NCBI GenBank assembly: GCA_024231375.1
Contig: JAAEQP010000118.1
Location: 1-5,804 of the forward strand
Direction: 5' to 3'
Length of the DNA stretch: 5,804 nt
Source: a bacterium
GTDB lineage: Bacteria; Hydrogenedentota; Hydrogenedentia; Hydrogenedentiales; SLHB01
Shown in pieces: positions 1 to 5,626 of this stretch. The translations under genes and the position numbers were made by a program. Under the pieces are notes generated by a model, which was not told the DNA's origin, searched no databases, and saw nothing but the letters and a program-made list of their open reading frames with translations. The first letter of the stretch is position 1, and every line of letters starts with the position of its first letter.

Positions 1-78
1 CTTCAGGTCATGGCCTCCGCTCAGAAGCAGTTCAACTGCATTCCGCTTGAATTCCTCGTCATATCTTCTGCGTGACAC
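1..78 (-). CDS. IS3-family transposase OrfA, N-terminal 26 residues (runs off window)
   Basis: This minus-strand frame begins with GTG at 78-76 and is open to the window edge. The protein starts MSRRRYDEEFKRNAVELLL and continues SGGHDLK. The pattern R-R-Y-x-E-E-F-K-R-x-A-V-x-L is the usual opening of the helix-turn-helix OrfA protein of IS3-family elements, which binds the IS ends and is normally joined to the DDE integrase OrfB by a programmed frameshift. An AAGGAG Shine-Dalgarno (87-92) sits 8 bases before the GTG, which supports this start. Only the N-terminus is visible, so it cannot be said whether the element is intact. A stand-alone HTH_Tnp_1-type protein is the alternative. The frame is too short and too close to the edge to stand out by length, and the call rests on the motif. 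Confidence 0.8.
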   Translation of the reverse strand, partial: MSRRRYDEEFKRNAVELLLSGGHDLK

Positions 79-141
79 GTTCAGGTCTCCTTTCCTACAT
101 TCTAATGACCCTTACGTGTCCGTCAAAACGAGGCAACCCCA
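1..141 (-). mobile_element. Probable left end of an IS3-like insertion sequence
   Basis: The bases upstream of the OrfA start hold no other gene. Read on the minus strand from about 141, the sequence begins TGGGGTTGCC and reaches GTTTTGACGGACACG within about 25 bases. A TG start and an internal GACGGACA-like block are typical of IS3-family terminal repeats. The outer boundary at about 141 is an inference, because the other end and any target duplication lie outside the window. If correct, the element inserted about 30 bases past the stop codon of the HzsA-like gene and did not damage it. Confidence 0.45.
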
Positions 142-171
142 TTCTTGACCGGAGAGATCGTTCGCGGCGCC

Positions 172-3100
172 TCAGTTCCCCGCGCGCGCCACCTTGGGGC
201 CGTCCGGCGCATCCGCGCACACCACGCGGAATCCTACGTCCACGACGCGTTGCCACGACTCGTAGGCTTGCCGGAAGGAAGCACGCGCACGGCGGGGACG
301 GTCACGCCAGGAACCGCCTCGAACCACTCGTTTGCCTTCGACCTCGGGCGCGTTGCGGCCGTCGGTGGTGTCGTAGGGATAGGGGCGGTACAGCGACGCG
401 GTCCATTCGGCGGCGTTGCCATGCATGTCGTGGAGCCCCCACGGGTTGGCCGCGAACGCCCCGACCGGTGCGGATACCTTGTGCGCGTCGTTGAAGGCGG
501 CCACGGCGGCCCGGTAGGAGTGGACCGCTCCGGACGGCAGGCTCCACGGGGCGTAGGTGTCGATCTGCAGATACCGTGCATCCGCGAAGTTGGCGTGAGG
601 CGCGAAATCGCCGTCCACGTCGCCGTACGAAAGGGGCGTCGACGTGCCGGCGCGGCACGCCCATTCCCATTGGGCCTCGGTCGGGAGGGTGAAGGGTAGG
701 CCGGTGTGCCGAGACAACCAGTCGCAGAAGGCCGCGGCTCTCTGCCACGCGACGCGCACCACGGGTTGGTCAGGTCCGTTCAGTGGATAGCCGCGTTCCT
801 CAACGCTGAACTGCAAGAAATCGCCATGTTCGAGACGGCTGTCATGGTCCGGTGCGAAGCGGCCGAACTGGGCGTTGGTGATTTCGCACCGTCCCATCCA
901 GAAGGGCTTCTCGATGCGAACTGCCGTAGCGGGTCCTTCATCGTTGAAGCCGACGTCACCACCCATCATGAATGCACCCGCCGGGACGCGCACCAGCTCG
1001 AGCACGACCCCGTCGCCCAGGTCCACCGTTCGCGTAGCGGTCGCCGCACTCGCAGGCACCCCGTCGGGGAATCGCACCGCGACTGGTTGCGCGGCAGGCT
1101 GTGCCGGTTGCGGGGCCGGCGCTTCCACGGAAGCGAGTTGGGCCGGTTCACCGATGGCCTCGGGGTCCTCGGTGCGGTTCGAGGTGTACTTAGCAAGCAT
1201 GGCCATGCGCAGTTCGCGCTGTCGTGCGACCTTCTCCTCGCCGACGATTTCGCGCCACGTGCCATGGGCGGGCGCGTGCAGATCGATCCAGGTGTTGAGC
1301 CGGTCCCAGGCCTCGGCGTCCAGGCGAACGTCGTGATGGCCTTTCTCCAGGAGTTGGATCAACTCGCTCGTGCCCGCGTGGAATTCCATGGCCGGCAAGA
1401 GATGCATGTCGCTTTCGATGCTGGGCGTGCGCACATACCCGCGCAGGGTCAGGTAGGCGGGCGTGAACTGAGACCCGTTGTTGTAGGCGTCGCTGGCGGC
1501 GGTCGTGTGGACCGGCGGCTGGTCGCGGAAGTCGGGCTTGCCGTCCGTGCCGTCGTGGCATCGAACACAATGTCGATCCAACACGGGCTGCACCTCGCGC
1601 ACGAACGAGAAGCCGCGGACAGGACCATACCAGTCTGTGATGTTGGATGCTTCGCGTCTTGCGGCAGACGCGTACCGGCTGGGCGTGACGCTGTTCTGAC
1701 TCTCATGGCACCCCGTGCAGGACAGCACTTCGCCCGGCATGGCCGTAAACCAACTCCGCATCAGTTGCACGGCGCGTCCGTCATCGTCGAGCGGCTGAAT
1801 CGAGATGGGCGTGTTTGCCGGTACGTTGAAACAGGCGCTGCCGTCGTCGTCCACGGGCACGGTACCGATGACGCGTTTGATGTCCCACGGTCCGTCGAGG
1901 CCGACGCGGTTGATCTGTCCGCCGACCCCGTGGTACGAGAAGTGGTAGGTGACCAGGCGCAACTGCTTGACCGTGCCGCGAGGGACGCCGGCCAGGCCCG
2001 GCCCTTCGTACACATCGGTCATGAACACCACGGCATCCTTGCGATCCGGGTCCACTTTCGGTGCAATCGCGGGCGGTTTCGGCGAGGTGCGCCAGGGGAC
2101 GGGTTCGACCAACGCATATCCCGGTTCCTGCTTGACGAGCGTCATGTTGTCGAACACGTCGACCAGGTAGAGGCCCCACGGGATTTCCGCGTCGGGTTTG
2201 CAGGCCACGAGGAAGTACGTGTCGCTCAGGGGCCACGGATGGAGGAACATGGGCCACGTGCCCTGGACGAGTCCGTCGAGGATGACGGGGTCAACCATCT
2301 TGCCTCGTCCCGGGATGCGTTGAACGGCGCCGCTGGCTTCGTGGCGGCCACGTTCCGGGTCGAACAGCACCAACTGTCCCATGCGCCGGGTGTCGTGATG
2401 TCCGCTGACGACGGCCACGAATTGAGAGGGATGGTCGGGTATGGGCCGTGCGTAGAACATGGAGTTCGGCCAGTAGGAATTGCTGCCGTAGTAGGCCATC
2501 TGCCCCGTGCCGTCGGGGTTCATGCTGAACAGAATCCGCGACACGAAGTGGGGGATGTCCGTGTACTCCCAGCGCAGGTACAACACCCGGCCGTTGTTGA
2601 GCACGGTGGGACACCAGTCGTGGTCCTGCTCGAACGTCAAGCGGCGGATGCCGCTTGTGTTCGCGTCGAGGAGGTAGAGGTTCGATACGTGGGACGACCC
2701 GGTGACGCACGGCACGCCGACGAATGGCGCGGTCGACGAGAAAAGGGTATTGCCGTCTGGAAGGTAGCAGGCGTCGTAGTTGTCGACTCTGGGATCGTGG
2801 ATCAGGGCAAGCTGATGGGCGGTTGCCTGGCCCGTGTCGTTGAATTGCAACTCGTGGACTTGCCACCGCGTGTTGTCGCCGGGCATGGAGACCAGTGCGC
2901 GGTCGCCGTCCCAATGGAGATCCACATCAGCGACGCATGCGCCGTTCGGCGGTGTATAGACGGGCGTGAGCGCGCCGTCAGGCCCGACGGGCGACAGAGC
3001 GACGATGGTGTTGTCGTGACCGTGCCGGGGGAGACTCGAATTGCTTTCCCAGTTGGTGGGAAGGGCAAGGTTGCCCTCAGGGCGCTTGATGAGCAGCAGA

Positions 3101-3429
3101 CGGTCGAAGTTCAGCAACGGATTCGCGAGCAGGGCCTGCCGTGCCTTGTTCTCAAGTGCGTCCAGCCGTGCCTTGGCGTCCGCATCGCCAGCGTCGGCTG
3201 CTTTGCGCAACGCGGCAGCGTCCAGGGACGGGTCGAGAAGCGAGGCCTCGTCCTCCGGGCTGAGCGGATACTCGGCCCCGTACGCGTTGCGCAGATCCCT
3301 GACGGCCAACCGCACGGCTTCGAAATCGACATCCACGGCTCCAGCCGTTTGGGTGGCAAGTACGAGGCACGCGAGCATGACGGCGACGCACAATGCGCGC
3401 GATACACCAAGCTTTGAACGACGTCTCAT
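172..3429 (-). CDS. Secreted HzsA-like multihaem protein with C-terminal SUMF1/FGE-like domain
   Basis: 1085 residues from the ATG at 3429, chosen for an AGGAGG 9 bases upstream and an immediate signal peptide (RRR n-region, hydrophobic 12-27, AGA cleavage near 31). Residues about 100-500 match the beta-propeller of the hydrazine synthase alpha-subunit (HzsA-like) family: DWCPTVLNNGRVLYLRWEYT at 271-290, YGSNSYWPNS at 314-323. Two c-type haem sites follow: CTGCH at 571-575 and CVRCH at 621-625, the second after a REVQPVLDRH lead typical of planctomycete cytochrome-like domains. A Pro/Ala-rich linker (about 768-790) joins a SUMF1/FGE-like domain at about 805-1072 (LPTEAQWEWACRAG 915-928, GNAAEW 1004-1009, RGGSW 1037-1041). 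The two FGE active-site cysteines that normally follow GGS are absent (WRDRPRRARAS), so formylglycine generation is unlikely. A periplasmic or surface redox role with a binding-type SUMF1 fold is inferred; the substrate is unknown. No HZS beta/gamma partners are visible, so a hydrazine synthase assignment is not supported. Confidence 0.92.
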   Translation of the reverse strand: MRRRSKLGVSRALCVAVMLACLVLATQTAGAVDVDFEAVRLAVRDLRNAYGAEYPLSPEDEASLLDPSLDAAALRKAADAGDADAKARLDALENKARQALLANPLLNFDRLLLIKRPEGNLALPTNWESNSSLPRHGHDNTIVALSPVGPDGALTPVYTPPNGACVADVDLHWDGDRALVSMPGDNTRWQVHELQFNDTGQATAHQLALIHDPRVDNYDACYLPDGNTLFSSTAPFVGVPCVTGSSHVSNLYLLDANTSGIRRLTFEQDHDWCPTVLNNGRVLYLRWEYTDIPHFVSRILFSMNPDGTGQMAYYGSNSYWPNSMFYARPIPDHPSQFVAVVSGHHDTRRMGQLVLFDPERGRHEASGAVQRIPGRGKMVDPVILDGLVQGTWPMFLHPWPLSDTYFLVACKPDAEIPWGLYLVDVFDNMTLVKQEPGYALVEPVPWRTSPKPPAIAPKVDPDRKDAVVFMTDVYEGPGLAGVPRGTVKQLRLVTYHFSYHGVGGQINRVGLDGPWDIKRVIGTVPVDDDGSACFNVPANTPISIQPLDDDGRAVQLMRSWFTAMPGEVLSCTGCHESQNSVTPSRYASAARREASNITDWYGPVRGFSFVREVQPVLDRHCVRCHDGTDGKPDFRDQPPVHTTAASDAYNNGSQFTPAYLTLRGYVRTPSIESDMHLLPAMEFHAGTSELIQLLEKGHHDVRLDAEAWDRLNTWIDLHAPAHGTWREIVGEEKVARQRELRMAMLAKYTSNRTEDPEAIGEPAQLASVEAPAPQPAQPAAQPVAVRFPDGVPASAATATRTVDLGDGVVLELVRVPAGAFMMGGDVGFNDEGPATAVRIEKPFWMGRCEITNAQFGRFAPDHDSRLEHGDFLQFSVEERGYPLNGPDQPVVRVAWQRAAAFCDWLSRHTGLPFTLPTEAQWEWACRAGTSTPLSYGDVDGDFAPHANFADARYLQIDTYAPWSLPSGAVHSYRAAVAAFNDAHKVSAPVGAFAANPWGLHDMHGNAAEWTASLYRPYPYDTTDGRNAPEVEGKRVVRGGSWRDRPRRARASFRQAYESWQRVVDVGFRVVCADAPDGPKVARAGN

Positions 3430-3537
3430 TCGGCTCTTCCTCCTGCGAGAGGCATGGGCCCGGTCGCGTTTCGATTTCGGTCGAACGGCGCGGCTATGGG
3501 ACACATAGTGCCATGGACCGGCGCTGAAACCCAAGGG
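3430..3537. other. Leader/intergenic DNA before the HzsA-like gene
   Basis: About 108 bases lie between the gene start and the palindromic element. Apart from the Shine-Dalgarno, no recognisable gene or acyltransferase homology is present. I find no convincing -35/-10 pair on the minus strand; a TGGCAC near 3509-3514 lacks the matching -12 GC element of a sigma-54 promoter. Transcription must start here, inside the palindromic element, or upstream in the acyltransferase remnant. Confidence 0.5.
3439..3444 (-). promoter_or_regulatory. Shine-Dalgarno AGGAGG that sets the HzsA-like start
   Basis: AGGAGG on the minus strand lies 9 bases before the ATG at 3429. It decides the start because the frame is open for another 116 codons upstream. 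Those codons read through the palindromic element and into the wrong gene, and no comparable ribosome site accompanies the upstream ATG at 3777. Confidence 0.88.
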
Positions 3538-3542
3538 ACAGG
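3538..3542 (+). repeat. Left copy of ACAGG target-site duplication
   Basis: ACAGG directly abuts the left terminal repeat of the palindromic element. The identical right copy is at 3703-3707. The G-run at the left junction (3541-3546) leaves the boundary ambiguous by a base or two, but the 5-base reading gives a matched pair and symmetric ends. Confidence 0.6.
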
Positions 3543-3702
3543 GGGGCTGTTGAAGAAGTCTCGGCTCTGGCGCGTAGTTCGCGATAAGCGGGGGACAGCC
3601 ACCCATTGTTTCCCTAAGAAGCGCAATAATGGGACGCAAGAGCTTGGCAGTCCCCGTTTGTCGCTTCTGCTCTTGTGTGTATGTGACTTTTTCAACAACC
3701 CC
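3543..3702. mobile_element. 160-base palindromic MITE-like element with nested inverted repeats
   Basis: The ends are GGGGCTGTTGAAGAAGTC (3543-3560) and GACTTTTTCAACAACCCC (3685-3702), inverted repeats matching at 16 of 18 positions. ACAGG occurs directly outside each end (3538-3542 and 3703-3707), as expected of a 5-base target duplication. Inside, after exactly 20 unpaired bases on each arm, a second inverted repeat pairs 3581-3600 with 3646-3664 (one bulge, one mismatch, two G.T wobbles). A third pairs 3602-3610 with 3625-3633. It is too short to encode a transposase, so it is non-autonomous and would be moved in trans. TTGAAAAAGTC-type ends occur in several IS families, so the partner family cannot be named from this sequence. 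It lies between a broken gene and the HzsA-like gene and may also act as a transcription barrier or carry a promoter, which is not shown. Confidence 0.75.
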
Positions 3703-3707
3703 ACAGG
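3703..3707 (+). repeat. Right copy of ACAGG target-site duplication
   Basis: ACAGG directly follows the right terminal repeat (ends CAACCCC at 3702). It pairs with 3538-3542 and supports insertion by a transposase that makes 5-base staggered cuts. A 5-base match next to G-runs could arise by chance. Confidence 0.6.
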
Positions 3708-3737
3708 GGGCTATTGAGAGAGTCTTGGCCCTGGCGC
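3706..3737 (+). repeat. Second copy of the element's left end (32-base imperfect direct repeat)
   Basis: This stretch aligns without gaps to 3542-3573, with 26 of 32 bases identical and all six differences transitions. The match covers the terminal repeat and about 13 subterminal bases (TCTYGGCYCTGGCGC), so it is the left end of a related element rather than a stray terminal repeat. It lies between the palindromic element and the point where acyltransferase homology stops (about 3741). It reads as the truncated remains of an older copy involved in breaking that gene. Confidence 0.65.
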
Positions 3738-3740
3738 TAT

Positions 3741-3958
3741 GGGTGAAATAGGCCGAGAGCAGGAAGGACATGCCCATGAAGAACGACTGGCACGTCGCCG
3801 TGAACAGGGTGAGGAAGTAGCTGGCCGGGAACTGGGGTTCCGACTCGATGTAGGCCCACGACCCCGTACGTGATGGACAGGTGAAACAGCACCACCAGCG
3901 ACGACAAGACTATCCGCAGGTTGTCGACGTAGTACAGGCGCGACCGGCTATCGCCCAC
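3741..3958 (-). pseudogene. Acyltransferase-3 (OafA-type) remnant, frameshifted and truncated
   Basis: A GTG at 3958-3956 follows a GAGG ribosome site (3969-3972) that overlaps the stop of the upstream gene; the gap is 12 bases, so the gene was co-transcribed and probably translationally coupled. The first frame reads RLYYVDNLRIVLSSLVVLFH then LSITYG, the first membrane segment of acyltransferase family 3, including Arg15 and the FH histidine (residue 26) that match the conserved catalytic pair of OafA-like enzymes. Homology then continues in another frame as SWAYIESEPQFPASYF and FFMGMSFLLSAYFT, so one base was gained or two lost, most likely in the four-C run at 3862-3865. After YFT the family sequence ends and repeat DNA begins. 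Only about 72 of the usual 350-400 residues remain, and nothing up to the HzsA-like gene resembles the missing part. The intact enzyme would O-acylate a sugar or cell-surface glycan at the inner membrane. Confidence 0.8.
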
Positions 3959-3970
3959 GTTCTAGAATCC

Positions 3971-5530
3971 TCACGCCTCCTCGACGACTTTCCAGTTCAT
4001 AGTGTCCGCCAAGCTGTAGACGGGGTCTTTGAGGTCGCCGTAGAACGTGACGCGGTGCCAGCTCCACTGGTCCCACATGGTGAATAGCTTCTCGATGTCG
4101 CCCTTGGGTTCGACGCCAAGCTTCGTGCGGCAGGCCCTGTCGTCGGGGTCGTTCGCCACGGCTTTGCCCTGGTGCATGAGGATCTCTTTCCGGTCCGGCA
4201 GAATTTCGAGGGTCGTGGTCATATACCCAAGCGGAAGGATGGATCGCAACGACGCCCCTTGGCGATCTTCGGAGTGGGTCATGATGGAATACGGGTTGGT
4301 CGGTCCGTCGGGACCGAAGGCGCGGTTGTGCGCTACGCAATGGGCGTAGATGATCTGCCGCTTCGCCGTGTCGATGACCGGGTCGGAGATGTAGCCGGGG
4401 CGGCCCTGTGTCAACGTCGAGAAGGCCACCATGGTCGCGGTGGATCGAATGTCGCATTCGCACGCGCCCACCAGGCCTTCGTTGGTCAACTCATGGAACC
4501 CGAGACACGGGTAGGCATGGATGTGCCCGCCGTAGAACCCACCCAGGCAGTTCATGGTGATTGCGTTGGCGCCGTGCTTCTTCAATACTGCCTTCTGCCC
4601 AAGGTACATGGCCGCGGAATTCTCGATGGTCTCGCGGGACACGTCCACGACATCCGTCGCGGCGCCCTGCCACCGGTCGGCCACGGCCCGGGCCTCGTCC
4701 TTGTCCGCTGCCGCCCACGCGTCGTTGACTTCGGAAAACGGGATGTACACGAGCGGAATTCCCATAATGGTTCCGCCATCCTTCGATTTCTGGTCGCGCA
4801 CCGCGAGAATCTTCGAGGCAGCCATGCGCTCGATGCAGTCTCCCGGCGATAGCGTCTGAAGCGAGTCTGCCAGGCATTTCTGGCTACCTGGATTCGGCGT
4901 GGTCTTCTGCCGTACACGAGCCGTCGCCGCAACGAATTCCTCGGGCGCTCCGCCCTGCTTCACAACGCTGAAGCACTTGGCGGCCTTCACAAGGTCCTCG
5001 ATACGGGACGAAGCGACAAACCCCACGTTGGGCGCCGGATGCCGGAGGAAAGCCGCGTTGTAGATGAGGAAGCCGCCGCTGCCGCCGTACTGGAAGTCGG
5101 CATAGAGCACGGGCTTTCCCGTTTCTGCCACCGTCTGGACCACCCGGTTCCAGCAATTCATCTGATACACGATGTAGCCGTCAATGTTGGACGAAGCATC
5201 TTCCGCGACAATCTTTTTAGCCTGCTCCATCCCGGGGGCCATTGAGGAGAGAAACTCGAAGTCGGGACACCCCGATGCCAAGGCCCCGTTGATGCGTTCC
5301 ATATGCGGTCCGAAATCGAAGCCTACGTTCGGCCAGTCCGGTCCCGGCTGCTTCTCGGCGTGGAGCGAGTAGATGACGCGAATGCGTGGCCGGCCTCCGC
5401 CTGGGGCAGCCTGTCCCGACGACGTGGCGCATCCCACGGCGCTCACGCATGCGGCACATCCCGCCGCCAGAAACCCCCGTCTGCTCACCGCACAACCTGG
5501 ACATCCCGGAATCGTCGGCTTCTCGCTCAT
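3971..5530 (-). CDS. Tat-exported protein with L-fucose-isomerase-like C-terminal half
   Basis: 519 residues; the ATG at 5530 has a GAGGGG ribosome site 8 bases upstream. The N-terminus carries a twin-arginine signal, SRRGFLAAG at 16-24, followed by a cysteine-bearing hydrophobic stretch ending AVGC34; this could be a lipoprotein attachment site, or the protein may be released. An alpha/beta region (about 48-180) starts RIRVIYSLHAEK. The region 320-400 has the layout of L-fucose/arabinose isomerase-like proteins: NCLG 327-330, PCLGFHEL 341-348, GACECDIRSTATM 355-367 with acidic Glu358 and Asp360, SDP 383-385 and HC 397-398. In that family, acidic and histidine residues bind a divalent metal for aldose-ketose isomerisation. 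These isomerases are normally cytoplasmic, so Tat export of a folded, probably metal-loaded protein is unusual. Substrate and activity are unknown. The next gene was an acyltransferase, which fits a carbohydrate-related operon. Confidence 0.75.
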   Translation of the reverse strand: MSEKPTIPGCPGCAVSRRGFLAAGCAACVSAVGCATSSGQAAPGGGRPRIRVIYSLHAEKQPGPDWPNVGFDFGPHMERINGALASGCPDFEFLSSMAPGMEQAKKIVAEDASSNIDGYIVYQMNCWNRVVQTVAETGKPVLYADFQYGGSGGFLIYNAAFLRHPAPNVGFVASSRIEDLVKAAKCFSVVKQGGAPEEFVAATARVRQKTTPNPGSQKCLADSLQTLSPGDCIERMAASKILAVRDQKSKDGGTIMGIPLVYIPFSEVNDAWAAADKDEARAVADRWQGAATDVVDVSRETIENSAAMYLGQKAVLKKHGANAITMNCLGGFYGGHIHAYPCLGFHELTNEGLVGACECDIRSTATMVAFSTLTQGRPGYISDPVIDTAKRQIIYAHCVAHNRAFGPDGPTNPYSIMTHSEDRQGASLRSILPLGYMTTTLEILPDRKEILMHQGKAVANDPDDRACRTKLGVEPKGDIEKLFTMWDQWSWHRVTFYGDLKDPVYSLADTMNWKVVEEA

Positions 5531-5538
5531 GGTAGCTT

Positions 5539-5544
5539 CCCCTC
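5539..5544 (-). promoter_or_regulatory. Shine-Dalgarno for the Tat-exported protein
   Basis: GAGGGG on the minus strand lies 8 bases before the ATG at 5530. It supports the start that keeps the CPGC motif (residues 10-13) ahead of the twin-arginine signal. The rest of the gap to the ATPase (5545-5622) contains one TTGAAA hexamer near 5598-5603 but no acceptable -10 at standard spacing, so no promoter is called. Confidence 0.7.
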
Positions 5545-5612
5545 TTGTTACGATAGTGCACCCCTCGCACTCACGATGGTGGCATTCAGACGCCGCGTTT
5601 TCAAGTGCCCAA

Positions 5613-5626
5613 CTAGAGCGCTCTAG
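5613..5626. promoter_or_regulatory. Perfect 14-base palindrome at the ATPase stop codon
   Basis: CTAGAGCGCTCTAG is its own reverse complement and contains the TAG stop of the ATPase gene. An overlapping hairpin can form between GAGCGC (5616-5621) and GCGCTC (5627-5632). It lies about 83 bases before the Tat-protein start, so it could be an operator for that gene or part of a weak terminator. No T-tract follows in either direction. A palindrome of this length by chance somewhere in a window this size is not rare. Confidence 0.25.

Noticed and set aside
79..171. Rho-independent terminator after the HzsA-like gene
   Set aside because: No stem followed by a T-tract is visible on the minus strand past the stop codon.
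145..699. Plus-strand 184-codon frame opposite the SUMF1 domain
   Set aside because: It overlaps the conserved SUMF1 coding region and resembles no protein family I recognise.
805..1030. Active formylglycine-generating enzyme or EgtB-type activity in the C-terminal domain
   Set aside because: This region is the N-terminal part of the SUMF1-like fold. The FGE cysteine pair after GGS is missing further on in the same domain (around 288-330), and no DinB-type partner domain of EgtB is present.
706..3417. Plus-strand open frame of 903 codons opposite the HzsA-like gene
   Set aside because: It is a GC-driven shadow. The minus strand encodes clear family motifs along the whole stretch, while this frame is rich in His/Arg/Val, shows no domain motifs and has no convincing ribosome site at its GTG.
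172..3429. Reading the large gene as a true hydrazine synthase alpha subunit
   Set aside because: HzsA-like proteins are common outside anammox bacteria. No beta or gamma subunit genes are nearby, and the SUMF1 fusion and size differ from anammox HzsA.
3495..3520. TGGCAC on the minus strand as a sigma-54 promoter
   Set aside because: The -12 half lacks the required GC at the correct spacing.
4172..4852. Plus-strand 226-codon frame opposite the Tat-exported gene
   Set aside because: It lies against the isomerase-like motifs of the minus strand and has no recognisable domain.
5570..5610. TTGAAA as a sigma-70 -35 box for the Tat-exported gene
   Set aside because: The hexamer 17 bases downstream is CACCAT, a poor -10, and no shift of one or two bases improves it enough.
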